This document shows, one piece after another, positions 52,655 through 62,400 of a stretch of 63,733 nt of DNA. Where the stretch lies: contig CAIMMI010000124.1 of NCBI GenBank assembly GCA_903842505.1, positions 1 to 63,733 on the forward strand, written 5' to 3'. Within the stretch, counting starts at the first letter, position 1. The number at the start of each line of letters is the position of its first letter. The stretch is from an uncultured Verrucomicrobiota bacterium (lineage in GTDB: Bacteria; Verrucomicrobiota; Verrucomicrobiia; Limisphaerales; UBA9464). The notes beneath the pieces are model-generated. The model was not told where the DNA came from. It worked only from the letters and a program-made list of their open reading frames with translations, and ran no database searches. The position numbers and the translations under genes were made by a program.

Positions 52655-53000
52655 GGGCTGATGTAGTTTTGGTTTGATGAACGGGGCCATGACTTCGGCC
52701 TCAGGGTTTGATCCGATGCGGGGAACCGATCCCGGGCATCGTCCGGTTGATCCGGCCCCGGTCCAGCCAAAGGGAGCCCGTGACGGCGACTGCCTCGTCT
52801 GACCAGCGCCTCAAGGCCGGTCGCAAGGCTCCCCGGAGACGGTTCCCCGGGAGGGCCTGCACCTACAGGCGTTGGCAAATTTGCGCGGGCACCCAACGTC
52901 TGGAGTTCAACGAGGACGACGCGCCTCGACCGCTTTGAATCCAGTGTCGCGCTGCTCCCGCCTTCCAGTACCGGCACCCGATGCGGCTGGAAGGCTCTGA
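52655..53000. other. 346-bp intergenic region within the minus-strand cluster
   Basis: No credible gene is seen. It contains GC-rich inverted elements, such as CCCCGGAGACGGTTCCCCGGG near 52831-52851 and TTCCAGTACCGGCACCCGATG with CGGCTGGAAGG near 52964-52995. It probably carries a separate promoter for the transporter genes and possibly a terminator for the STAS-RsbW genes. An open frame across it (52639-52977, minus) has no protein-like features. Confidence 0.4.
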
Positions 53001-53459
53001 CTAGGGCTTGTAGCTCTGCTGGCGGGCTTTGAGGTAGGCGTCCAGTTCCGCATCGTTGGCGAAGGAGAACGGCGAGCCATCGTCGTCACCCAGCAACAGG
53101 TAGGCGTTCATCTGATCTTGATCCCGGAAAACCCGCATTTCCGGCAACCGCCCCATAATGTCGAAGACCTCCACGATTTGCGGTTGGAGGTTTACGAAGG
53201 ATGTCGTCCCGCCCTTCCGCCCAAGTTCCTTCGTCACGCGGAAGAAGAGGCGGATACCGACACTGGTGACGAACTTCAGCGACGCAAGGTCAAAGACCAG
53301 ATCCGCTTCCGGAGCGGCGAGCACGGGCTTCAAATCGGAATCGAGGCCGGCGACGGTTGAGTTGTCCAGATGGCCAGACAGCTTGCAGGTGAATTGCTGG
53401 TGCTTTCCGGAATCGCCCCGGCATTCGAGTTCAGTCTTCAGTTGGTTCATGGGGGTCAT
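53001..53459 (-). CDS. STAS-domain anti-sigma-factor-antagonist-like protein 1
   Basis: 152 aa. The STAS core has FTCKLSGHLDNSTVAGLDSD, VFDLASLKFVTSVGIRLFFR with candidate phospho-Ser in TSVG, and QIVEVFDIMGRLPEMRVF. The last 30 residues (GDDDGSPFSFANDAELDAYLKARQQ) repeat the EL-DAYLxAR end seen in the neighbouring STAS protein. It probably is the phospho-target of the RsbW kinase and the PP2C phosphatase. An alternative start is three codons in. Confidence 0.85.
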   Translation of the reverse strand: MTPMNQLKTELECRGDSGKHQQFTCKLSGHLDNSTVAGLDSDLKPVLAAPEADLVFDLASLKFVTSVGIRLFFRVTKELGRKGGTTSFVNLQPQIVEVFDIMGRLPEMRVFRDQDQMNAYLLLGDDDGSPFSFANDAELDAYLKARQQSYKP

Positions 53460-53548
53460 GGGATGTTTCGATTTGAGCGTTCGCTGGCAGCGCGGGTCGG
53501 ATTGGGTCAGACAAGACCTCTCAGATCGGTCCGGCGCCTCGTGCAGGA

Positions 53549-53932
53549 CTACGAAAGGTGCGTCCGCTGGCGGGCGAGGAGGTAGGCATCGAGCTCAGCC
53601 TGGCTAGCGAAGACCTGCATGTCGGGCATGCTGCCCATGATGTCAAAGACCTCCCTGATCTGTGGTTGCAGGTTGACGAAGGAAACTTGGCCCTGATGAG
53701 CCCTCTGCTTTTTTCCTGCCAACAGGAAGAGCCGGATCCCGATGCTGGTGGCGAATTTGAGCCCGGCCAAATCGAAAACCAACCGGGCCGGCTTGTTCTC
53801 GAGGGCGGAGTTTAGCCTCTCTTCCAGAACGGCTGCCGTGGAGTTGTCGAGATTGCCCTCCAGAACGAGGGTCGTCTCCACCTGGGTGGCGCTACTGGTT
53901 TTGTGGAGGGTTTTGATGTTGAGGATGCTCAT
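53549..53932 (-). CDS. STAS-domain anti-sigma-factor-antagonist-like protein 2
   Basis: 127 aa, a paralogue of the neighbouring STAS protein: LVLEGNLDNSTAAVLEERLN, LKFATSIGIRLFLLA with the conserved Ser, then VSFVNLQPQIREVFDIMGSM and a terminal AELDAYLLARQ. The start at 53932 (MSILNIKTLHK) was chosen; the longer frame to 54067 is not conserved. It lies between the RsbW-type kinase gene and STAS protein 1. Confidence 0.87.
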   Translation of the reverse strand: MSILNIKTLHKTSSATQVETTLVLEGNLDNSTAAVLEERLNSALENKPARLVFDLAGLKFATSIGIRLFLLAGKKQRAHQGQVSFVNLQPQIREVFDIMGSMPDMQVFASQAELDAYLLARQRTHLS

Positions 53933-54082
53933 GGTGATTTTTCGGGCAGTGCCCTCAGGACGCGTTGATTCTTTGGCCGGGCGTTGCCATTGGCCGAGAC
54001 AATTTGGAAAACATGGGAGGCCGGCCCGCGGATGTCCAGCACGCCGGCCACCCGCGGACGGTTGCATGGAGAAAGCCTGAGG

Positions 54083-54502
54083 TCAGGTCTTGTTGGCCTT
54101 GTGCAACGTCACCCGATTCCGGTCGCCTTCCCGGGCGTATTCCATCCTGTCCGACATTTTGCGCAGCATGTGGATCCCGAGGCCTCCAATGGGGCGCTTT
54201 TCCATTGGCAGGGTCGTGTCCGGCCCGGCCTGCTCCAAGGGATTGAACGGGTGACCGTCGTCCTCCACGACCAGGATCATGCCGCTCTCGGAAAGCTGTA
54301 CCGAGACCTGGATGACATGTTGTGCGGAGTCGTCGTACCCATACTTGATGCAGTTGGTGACCAACTCTTCCAAGGCCAGTAGGGCCAAATAAGCGGCGGC
54401 CTGCGGCGTCTGCTGCTTTTCCAGCCAGAGTGACAAATTGTCCATTGCCGGCGACAGCGCGTCGAAGCTGTTGAGGACCTCAAAACTGTAGTTTGCGCTC
54501 AT
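54083..54502 (-). CDS. RsbW-type anti-sigma factor / serine kinase
   Basis: 139 aa. A GHKL ATPase: N-box LLALEELVTNCIKYGY, G1 VVEDDGHPFNPLEQ and G2 IGGLGIHMLRKMSD. RsbW-like kinases phosphorylate STAS partners and bind a sigma factor or another target. The two STAS genes lie directly downstream, and a matching PP2C phosphatase ends the facing chemosensory operon. No sigma factor gene is in the window. The start at 54502 (MSANYSFEV) was preferred over an ATG seven codons upstream. Confidence 0.87.
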   Translation of the reverse strand: MSANYSFEVLNSFDALSPAMDNLSLWLEKQQTPQAAAYLALLALEELVTNCIKYGYDDSAQHVIQVSVQLSESGMILVVEDDGHPFNPLEQAGPDTTLPMEKRPIGGLGIHMLRKMSDRMEYAREGDRNRVTLHKANKT

Positions 54503-54793
54503 TCCTTCATTGCAGTCCGCCAAGCGGGGCGCGCCTTGGAGTTCGCAGATTGGACCGTCTGAACACCTCTCTGTCAGCGGTCGGGTTAAAGTGTACCATC
54601 CACCGGTTCTTTCTGGTTAAGGGATTTGGCGGGTGAGGTTCAAGGCTGCTTTCGGTAAAGCGGCCCGGCCGTCAGGAGAAAGGGGCTCCCGTTGCCATCG
54701 TTGTTGCAAAGCCAGCGCACAGAATCCCTCCGCCATCAGGCGAGGCCCTCTTCTCGCTGCATCACCTCGCGAGTCGGTGAAGTCCACCGCAGA

Positions 54794-55903
54794 TCAACGG
54801 ACTCGTTCGATGGAATAGAAGGCATCGGGGTTGGAGGCGCCTTCGTCCACGAAGCTGGAATTCGTTCCGGTCGCGGTGAATTCCGGGACGATGACGACTG
54901 AGGTTGTGGATCCCAGCGAGTCGCGTCGCTCAATGCGGTACACGCCGCCGGGGACGCTGCGCCACGCGACCCGCGGAACCATCATCAGGGATTTGTCGAA
55001 GCCGCTGTTGGGATCCAGGGGATGGGTCAAGGCTCGGAACTCCGCGAGATTGTTCCGGCCATCGTCATCGGGATCCGCGGCGGCTTTGGCGCGGGGATCG
55101 GTGGCCCAGGCAGTGCCAAACCACTGCTTCCACCAGATGTGGGCGATCCCCTCGAAGTGGTCCGCGCCGGGTTGGAGGAATTCCGCCGGTTGCAGGGCTC
55201 GACGGGCGAGTCGGACGCGGGCGATCTCTCCATTGAAGTAGAATCCGCCGTTGAAGTTGGCTCCGACGGCGACGCCGTTCTTTGCCCGGGGGTCCGGCAC
55301 CACGGTGGTCGTGGCGTTTGTCTTGAGCACGCCGTCCACGTAGAGGAAAAGCCGCCCGTGATCGAAGATCCCCGCGAGGCGATGGAACAGTCCGTCGTTG
55401 GGGACGGGCGCGTAAACCAGCATGTGCGAGCCATCAGCGCCGGCCACCCCGAAGTTCGCCTGCCCGGTATCGCCTTCGTAGTAGAGCCCGTAGGACCAGA
55501 TGAAGGTTTGCGGGTCCGACCTTTGTACGAGCGTGCGATTGGCTCGGCTGTTGTCGCCGACGGGGCGGAAGATGGCCTCGACCGTGAACGCGGCACCGGT
55601 AGCGAGGTTCAGTGAGGACGACTCCTTGGCCACCATGGCGGAGCCGAAATTGCCCGAGCCGGTTACCTGCATGGAATGTTGGCCGGGCTCGGCGCCGGGA
55701 GTCGTCTCGACGAACGTCGGGGCGCCAAGCCGGGTCCGGCCGTGGTTGCCTTGCCCGGAGGTGTCCGTGGCCTGGTAGACTGCAAACCCGGGTTCACCGT
55801 CTTCGAAGTCCCAGTCGAGGACGACGTCGGCGAGGGCCTGGGTCATGAGCGCGGGCACGACAAGGGCAAGCCCGAGGAGGGATTTGGGCTGGAAAGTTTG
55901 CAT
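54794..55903 (-). CDS. Secreted LamG/concanavalin-like domain protein
   Basis: 369 aa. A signal peptide (LLGLALVVPALMTQALA) precedes a LamG-type jelly roll: DWDFEDGEPGFAVYQATDTS, AAFTVEAIFRPVG and GLFHRLAGIFDHGRLFLYVDG. It is followed by a calcium-site-like ADPDDDGRNNLAEF and a C-terminal beta domain (YRIERRDSLGS) frequent in verrucomicrobial exported proteins. It probably binds carbohydrate or protein outside the cell. The start at 55903 gives the signal peptide. Confidence 0.82.
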   Translation of the reverse strand: MQTFQPKSLLGLALVVPALMTQALADVVLDWDFEDGEPGFAVYQATDTSGQGNHGRTRLGAPTFVETTPGAEPGQHSMQVTGSGNFGSAMVAKESSSLNLATGAAFTVEAIFRPVGDNSRANRTLVQRSDPQTFIWSYGLYYEGDTGQANFGVAGADGSHMLVYAPVPNDGLFHRLAGIFDHGRLFLYVDGVLKTNATTTVVPDPRAKNGVAVGANFNGGFYFNGEIARVRLARRALQPAEFLQPGADHFEGIAHIWWKQWFGTAWATDPRAKAAADPDDDGRNNLAEFRALTHPLDPNSGFDKSLMMVPRVAWRSVPGGVYRIERRDSLGSTTSVVIVPEFTATGTNSSFVDEGASNPDAFYSIERVR

Positions 55904-55951
55904 GGGGGGATCGCTGCGAGAGCAGCACAGGGGGCCGGGAATCCGGCCGGT

Positions 55952-56035
55952 TGGTGGGCGAGACAGGACTTGAACCTGCACGGCTTGCGCCACGGGATCC
56001 TAAGTCCCGCGTGTCTGCCATTTCACCACTCGCCC
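55952..56035 (-). tRNA. tRNA-Leu (anticodon UAG)
   Basis: On the minus strand the acceptor GGGCGAG pairs with CTCGCCC before an encoded ACCA end. The anticodon stem-loop CGGGACTTAGGATCCCG carries TAG, the T-arm loop has GTTCAAGTC, and the long variable arm (TGGCGCAAGCCG) is typical of tRNA-Leu. The CCA is encoded in the gene. Confidence 0.95.
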
Positions 56036-56222
56036 CCAGGCCGGCGGATTGATTCCGGCGTGCGGGACGCTATCGGCCGGGAGGTCGGGGGGCAAGGGGG
56101 ACGGCGGATGGCACATCCGGCATCAAACTGCGCGTTCTCAGGTCGGGGTGCTTGTCGGGCGGATGTCGGGCAGGTTAATCTCTCCGAAATCAGCTTAAGC
56201 AGATAATCACCCTCCAAGGCGC

Positions 56223-57473
56223 ATGAACTCCTCTCCTCGTTTCAAACTGTTCCTGATGATGGTCCTCGAATTCTTCATCTGGGGGGCCTGGTTGCCGTTG
56301 ATTTGGGGTTACATGGGGAAGGGAGAAGGAGCCCTTGGGTTTACGGATGTCCAGATCAGCTGGGTAGGCAGTGCCTTCGCCATCGCGTCGTTGGTCGGAA
56401 TCTTTTTCAGCAACCAGTTTGCTGATCGCAATTTTGCGGCGGAAAAGTTCATGGCTGGCAGCCATCTGATTGGCGGCGTCGCCATGCTGGCGTTGTACTG
56501 GACGACTTCGTTCCCGCTCTTCCTGACCCTGATGCTGGTTCACTCCCTTTGCTACGTCCCGACGATCTCGGTCGCGAACTCGTTGGCATTTGCGAACATC
56601 AAGGATCCCGCCAAGGACTTCGGCGTCATCCGGATGGGTGGCACGATTGGTTGGATCCTGGCTTCGTGGCCCCTGTATTTCATTCTTCAAGGCAAGGAAG
56701 GCGCGGCGGCAATGGCCGCCTCGAAGGCCATCTTCCTGGTGTCGGGCATCGCTTCGCTCGTGCTCGCTGGTTTCAGCCTGACACTTCCCCACACGCCTCC
56801 GAAGCCCGCTGCGGCCGGCGAGGGGTTGGCTTGGTTGAAGGCGGGCAAGAAGCTCCTCCTCCCGTTCGTGCTGGTGCTGTTCATCGTCACGTTCATCGAC
56901 GCGACGATCCACAACGGGTACTTCCTGGTGACCGGTGGATTTTTGGAGAACAAGGTCGGATTCGCGAAGAAGTGGATCATGCCGATCATGAGCTTGGGTC
57001 AGGTGGCTGAAATCCTGACGATGGTCGTCCTGGGTGGGGTGCTCAAGAAGCTCGGTTGGAAGACCACGATGATCATCGGCATCCTTGGTCATGCGGCCCG
57101 GTTCTCGGTCTACGCGCTGTTCCCTGAGAGCCAGGCCCTGATCATCGCCGTCCAGTTCCTGCACGGCATCTGCTACGCCTTCTTCTTCGCCACGGTGTAC
57201 ATCTTCATCGATGCTGTTTTCCCGTCCGATGTGCGGACAAGCGCTCAGGGCTGGTTCAACCTGTTGATCCTCGGGTTGGGCGATCTGGCTGCCAAGTGGA
57301 CGTTCATTCCTTTGATGGGCAAGTACCTACCTGCCGGACAGCCGGGGGATTACAAGTCCCTGTTCCTGATTCCGGCGGGTTTGGCGGTCGTCGCGGCCGT
57401 CTTGCTGCTGCTGTTCTTCCGCCCGCCGAATCGGGGTCCGGTTCAGGTCGGTGCGGCCGCTCCCGCCCACTGA
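56223..57473 (+). CDS. MFS transporter, nucleoside-permease (NupG/XapB)-like
   Basis: 416 aa with about twelve membrane segments. The N-terminus FKLFLMMVLEFFIWGAWLPL and the motif VANSLAFANIKDPAKDFGVI with RMGGTIGWILASW are hallmarks of the NupG-type nucleoside:proton symporter branch of MFS. PVC bacteria carry many such paralogues next to sugar-isomerase-like genes, so the true substrate may be a sugar or nucleoside. It is followed 48 bp later by a TIM-barrel isomerase-like gene. Confidence 0.85.
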   Translation: MNSSPRFKLFLMMVLEFFIWGAWLPLIWGYMGKGEGALGFTDVQISWVGSAFAIASLVGIFFSNQFADRNFAAEKFMAGSHLIGGVAMLALYWTTSFPLFLTLMLVHSLCYVPTISVANSLAFANIKDPAKDFGVIRMGGTIGWILASWPLYFILQGKEGAAAMAASKAIFLVSGIASLVLAGFSLTLPHTPPKPAAAGEGLAWLKAGKKLLLPFVLVLFIVTFIDATIHNGYFLVTGGFLENKVGFAKKWIMPIMSLGQVAEILTMVVLGGVLKKLGWKTTMIIGILGHAARFSVYALFPESQALIIAVQFLHGICYAFFFATVYIFIDAVFPSDVRTSAQGWFNLLILGLGDLAAKWTFIPLMGKYLPAGQPGDYKSLFLIPAGLAVVAAVLLLLFFRPPNRGPVQVGAAAPAH

Positions 57474-57521
57474 TGGGAGGCTGGAGTTCCCGTCTCTCAA
57501 GACCCACAACCGCTCGAAACC

Positions 57522-58451
57522 ATGAATCGTCGACAGTTCCTGCAGTCGGCTGCCGCGGCTTCGGCCGCGGTGGCGGTTCCCTCGTTGATCACCGGCTGCG
57601 CCGCGGCGGGCGGTGGGGTCAACACGCCTCCCAAGGGGCTGAAGTACGGCGTTTCGCTGGCCGAGTGGTCCCTGCACAAGACGCTGTTCGCCAAGAAGCT
57701 CGACCATCTCGACTTCCCGGTGACGGCTCGGCGCGACTACGGCATTGAGGGCATCGAACTGGTCAACCAGTTCTTCAAGGACAAGGTCAACGACCCGGCA
57801 TACCTCGCGGAGTTCCTGGCGCGGTCCAAGGGCGAGGGAGTCCGTGTCCTCCTGATCATGGTCGATGGCGAAGGGGCGTTGGGGGATCCCGATTCCGCCA
57901 AGCGCCATCAAGCTGTCCTGAACCACCACAAGTGGGCGCAGGCAGCGAAGTTCTTCGGCTGCCACAGCATTCGGGTGAACGCCGAAACCCACGGTGTGGG
58001 CAGCTGGGACGAGCAAATGAAGCGGGCTGCTGACGGCCTTTCCGAGCTGTCCGCCTACTGCGGCACGCTCGGCCTCAACTGCATCGTTGAGAACCACGGG
58101 CACCTGTCCTCGAACGGAAAGTGGCTCTCAGGCGTGATGAAGACCGTCAACCGCCCGAACTGCGGAACCTTGCCGGACTTCGGAAACTTCCGGATCGACG
58201 AGAAGACCTCCTACGACCGGTATCAGGGCGTGGGCGAGCTCATGCCGTTTGCGAAGGCGGTCAGCGCGAAGTCCTACGACTTCGACACTCAGGGAAATTG
58301 TATCGAGACCGACTACAACCGGATGATGAAGATCGTCCTGGCGGCGGGGTACCGGGGCTTCGTCGGGATCGAGTACGAGGGGGACAAGCTCTCCGAACCC
58401 GAGGGTATCAAGGCGACGAAGCGACTGCTGGAGCGGTTGCAGGGCGCCTGA
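57522..58451 (+). CDS. Tat-exported sugar isomerase/epimerase-like TIM-barrel protein
   Basis: 309 aa. The N-terminus MNRRQFLQSAAAASAAVAVP has a twin-arginine signal, with LITGC as a possible lipobox (Cys26). The AP-endonuclease-2/hydroxypyruvate-isomerase-like barrel follows: YGIEGIELVNQFF, LGLNCIVENHGHLSSNG with a metal Glu-His pair, GTLPDFGNF and a FVGIEYEGDKLSEPEG end. It probably isomerises or epimerises a sugar in the periplasm. It lies between a nucleoside/sugar-type MFS transporter and a TauE/SafE permease, with only 3 bp to the latter. Confidence 0.88.
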   Translation: MNRRQFLQSAAAASAAVAVPSLITGCAAAGGGVNTPPKGLKYGVSLAEWSLHKTLFAKKLDHLDFPVTARRDYGIEGIELVNQFFKDKVNDPAYLAEFLARSKGEGVRVLLIMVDGEGALGDPDSAKRHQAVLNHHKWAQAAKFFGCHSIRVNAETHGVGSWDEQMKRAADGLSELSAYCGTLGLNCIVENHGHLSSNGKWLSGVMKTVNRPNCGTLPDFGNFRIDEKTSYDRYQGVGELMPFAKAVSAKSYDFDTQGNCIETDYNRMMKIVLAAGYRGFVGIEYEGDKLSEPEGIKATKRLLERLQGA

Positions 58452-58454
58452 GCG

Positions 58455-59201
58455 GTGCTACCGGATTTCACCGCCCTGCAGTGGGTGCTCGTCGTGATCG
58501 CGGCGATGGGCATCGGCGTGTCGAAAAGCGGTCTGCCTGGGGTGAGCCTTTTGCACGTTGTGCTGTTCGCCCAACTGTTCCCAGGGCTCCGTTCGACGGG
58601 AGTGGTGTTGCCGATGCTGATCGTGGGCGACATCGGCGCCGTGGTGTTGTTCCGGAGGCATGCGCAGTGGAATCATGTTTTCCGGACACTCCCGCCGGCC
58701 CTGATGGGTGTAGGGATTGGTTGGGCCTGCATGCGGGCCTTGCCCGGCCTGAACTGGAATCCGGTGATCGGCGGGATCGTTGCGGGTCTGGCGGTGCTGC
58801 AGCTCATCCGGAACTGGCGAGCGGATCTGCTCTCGAACATGCCGCATTCCCGCGGTTTCGCATGGACGATGGGCTTGCTGGCAGGAGTGACGACCATGGT
58901 GGCGAATGCCGCCGGCCCGGTGATGGGCCTGTACCTGCTGGCGGTTGCGTTGCCGAAGGAGGCGTTTGTCGGGACTTCGGCTTGGTTTTTTCTCCTCATC
59001 AACGTGATGAAGGTCCCCTTCAGCGCACAGTTGGGTTTCATCGAGGCTCCGACGCTCGCCTTCAATGCGCTCCTGATCCCAGTGATCCTGTCGGGACTCT
59101 TTGTTGGGAAGGCCCTCGTGGCCCGGGTGCCGCAGAAGTGGTTCGACACCCTCATTCTGGGATTCGCGATCGTCGCGTCCGTGAAGCTGATCGTCTTCTA
59201 G
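58455..59201 (+). CDS. TauE/SafE-family membrane permease
   Basis: 248 aa, start GTG three bases after the previous stop. About eight membrane segments. The N-terminal half has [20 protein letters not shown] and [17 protein letters not shown]. The repeat half has [20 protein letters not shown], the N-A-A-GPV pattern of the family. TauE/SafE proteins export sulfite, sulfoacetate or other organic anions. The substrate here is unknown. Confidence 0.88.
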   Translation: MLPDFTALQWVLVVIAAMGIGVSKSGLPGVSLLHVVLFAQLFPGLRSTGVVLPMLIVGDIGAVVLFRRHAQWNHVFRTLPPALMGVGIGWACMRALPGLNWNPVIGGIVAGLAVLQLIRNWRADLLSNMPHSRGFAWTMGLLAGVTTMVANAAGPVMGLYLLAVALPKEAFVGTSAWFFLLINVMKVPFSAQLGFIEAPTLAFNALLIPVILSGLFVGKALVARVPQKWFDTLILGFAIVASVKLIVF

Positions 59202-59419
59202 GATGGCTCCTTTCCGGACGGAGTTCGTCAGGGTGCCTATCCGGAATGACCCGAACTCACCTCACAGAAGGCCACTGCTCCGGGCCTTGATGCAGACAGT
59301 CGGGTGCCGCGTTCGGTCCGATGAGTCTCTGCTTGCTCGTCCCTGTTTCGAAATATTTCATCGTTCGCGTGACTTTCCGGCACCCCGAAAAGGGGAGCTT
59401 CCATTTCCGAGTCCTGTTG

Positions 59420-59437
59420 GTCCCGCTGGTGCGGGAC
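59420..59437 (+). promoter_or_regulatory. Perfect hairpin just upstream of purL
   Basis: GTCCCGC-tggt-GCGGGAC, a 7-bp GC-rich stem with a 4-base loop ending 14 bases before the purL ATG. No Shine-Dalgarno is visible between it and the start. It may influence translation or be a protein site. The rest of 59202-59419 shows no gene. Confidence 0.35.
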
Positions 59438-59451
59438 TGTTCTCCACTCAC

Positions 59452-62400
59452 ATGCATCTGATCCATCTGGAAGGCGGCAACGCCCTTTCGTCCTTTCGCG
59501 CCGCTGCCCTGCTGCCCCGGTTGAGGGAGATCCATCCATCCATAACCGGCGTTCACGCACGGTTCCTGCATTGCGTGCTGGTCAGTTCGCCGCTTCCGGC
59601 GGAGGCGGATCGGAAGCTGTCGGAACTGCTGTGCTACGGTGATCCGTACACGGGTCCGACGAACGGTTTCTCGATCATCGTGGCGCCGCGCGTTGGAACG
59701 GTGTCTCCGTGGGCATCGAAGGCGACGGATATCGCGCACAACTGCGGCCTGCCGATCCGGCGTGTGGAACGGATGACCGAGTACCGGCTTGTGGGCGAAG
59801 GCGCTGGGACGCTCGAACTCTCGATGGAACAGATCCGAGCATGCGCGGTGCTCTTGCATGACCGGATGACCGAGAGTGTGCTGCTGGGGCGCGGAGAGAT
59901 CCCACGGTTGTTCGACGAGAAGCAGGGCGTGCCAATGGAGCATGTGGACGTCCTGGGCCATGGACGTACGGCACTGGAACAGGCGAACCGCTCGTTCGGC
60001 CTGGCTTTGAGCGAGGACGAGATCGACTACTTGGTGAACGCGTTCCGGTCGCTTCAGCGGAACCCTACGGACGTCGAACTGATGATGTTCGCGCAGGCGA
60101 ACAGCGAGCATTGCCGTCACAAGATCTTCAACGCGGAGTTCGTGATCGATGGGCAGAAGCAGGATCACTCGCTGTTCCAGATGATCCGCAACACGCACCG
60201 GTTGGCCCCGCAGCACACGGTAATCGCCTACAGCGACAATGCGTCGGTGATGGAGGGCGGCGAGATCGAGTGCTGGCAGGCGTCGTCGGATCCCGCCAAT
60301 CCGCAGTACTCGGCGACACGGGCCGTGATCCATCCGCTGATGAAGGTGGAGACCCACAATCATCCGACGGCCATTTCGCCGTTCCCGGGTGCGGCGACGG
60401 GTGCTGGCGGGGAGATTCGGGACGAAGGCGCAACGGGACGCGGGTCGCGTCCGAAGGCCGGCTTGACCGGGTTCACTGTGTCAAACCTGCTGATCCCCGG
60501 AACCAACGAGCCGTGGGAGCAGTCGGTGTTCGGCAAGCCGGAACACATCGCAAGCCCGTTGCAGATCATGATCGACGGGCCGTTGGGGGGCGCTGCGTTC
60601 AACAACGAGTTTGGCCGCCCAAACCTGGGTGGGTACTTCCGCGTGTATGAGCAGACCGTGGCGGGCAAGCGGCGCGGCTATCACAAGCCCATCATGATCG
60701 CCGGCGGTGTGGGCTCGATCCCGGCGACGATGACTTCCAAGCGCGTCTTCGAGGCGGGCACGCTGCTGATCCAGTTGGGTGGACCCGGCATGCGGATCGG
60801 GATGGGCGGCGGCGCTGCCAGCTCGATGGCCGCTGGAGCGAATTCCGCGGAACTCGACTTCGATTCAGTGCAGCGGGGCAATCCCGAGATCCAGCGCCGG
60901 GCGCACGAGGTCATCACGCAGTGCGTCGCCTTGGGTGAGACCAACCCGATCCTGGCGATCCACGATGTGGGCGCGGGTGGGATCTCGAACGCCTTCCCGG
61001 AATTGGTGGATGGCGCGGGCCGTGGCGCCCGCTTTGACCTGCGACAGGTTCCACTGGAGGAATCCGGCCTGGCACCAAAGGAGATCTGGTGCAACGAAAG
61101 CCAGGAACGCTACGTCCTCGCGATCCACCCGGATTCGCTGCCGGTCTTTGAACAATTGTGCCGGCGCGAACGCTGTCCATTCGCGGTGGTTGGCACGGCA
61201 ACCGCAGAGAAGCGTTTGGTGCTCGAGGACGGTCCCGGAGGCGAGCGGGCCATCGACATGCCGATGGAAGTCCTGCTCGGCAAACCGCCCAAAATGCGGC
61301 GGGAGGTGATGCGCATGGCGTCGTCCACGGAGGCTTTCGATTCGTCTCGCGTCGTGCTGCAGGACGCGGCGTTCGCCGTATTGCGGCATCCGACGGTGGC
61401 TTCGAAGCGCTTTCTGATCACGATCGGCGACCGCACGGTGGGCGGCCTTTCGTCGCGCGATCCCATGGTGGGCCCGTGGCAGGTGCCCGTGGCAGACTGC
61501 GCGATCACGCTGGCGGATTACGCCGGATTCCGCGGAGAGGCCATGAGCATGGGCGAGCGGACCCCGCTGGCGTCGGTTGACGGGCCAGCGTCGGGTAGGA
61601 TGGCCGTGGGCGAGGCGATCACGAACCTTCTGGCGGCTCCGATCGAGCTGCCGCGGGTGAAGCTGAGCTGCAACTGGATGGCGGCTTGCGGCGAGCCCGG
61701 TGAGGATGCAGCGCTGTACGACACGGTGCGCGCGGTCGGATTGGAATTGTGCCCGGCTTTGGGCATCAGCGTCCCGGTCGGAAAGGATAGCCTATCGATG
61801 CGCACGCGTTGGAACGACGCGGGCGGAAACCGCCAGGTCACCGCCCCGGTGAGCCTGATCGTCAGTGCGTTCGCCACGTTGTCAGACGTGAGGCCGGCGT
61901 TGACGCCACAGTTGCAGCCGGGTTCGACGTCGCTCGTGCTGGTGGACCTGGGATTCGGCCGCAACCGCATGGGGGGTTCCATGCTTTCGCAGGTGACGAA
62001 CCAGTTCGGCGGCGCGCCAGCGGATCTCGATGATCCGGCGCGGCTGAAGAACCTGGTGACAGCGGTGAACACGCTGCGGTCCGAAGGGCGCGTGCTGGCG
62101 TACCACGACCGGAGCGACGGCGGCCTGTGGGCGTGTTTGTGCGAAATGGCGTTTGCTTCGAACCGAGGTCTGTCGGTGGAGCTCGATTTACTGGTGAAGG
62201 CGGCAGAGAAGGCCGCTCCGGCTGAAGCTGCCCAAACGTTGCGCACGCTCTTTTCAGAGGAACTGGGAGCGGTCCTGCAGGTTGCGGATGACCAGTTGGC
62301 GTCGGTGATCGCGATCCTTGAGGGAATGGGCTTCCGAGGACATGCACACGTCGTGGCGCGGCCGAACACGTCCTACACGATGGAGATTTCGGCGGGAGGG

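Noticed and set aside
52639-52977. Minus-strand 112-codon ORF across the intergenic gap in the STAS/ABC cluster
   Set aside because: Arg/Pro-rich, overlaps the binding-protein start, and has no structured sequence.
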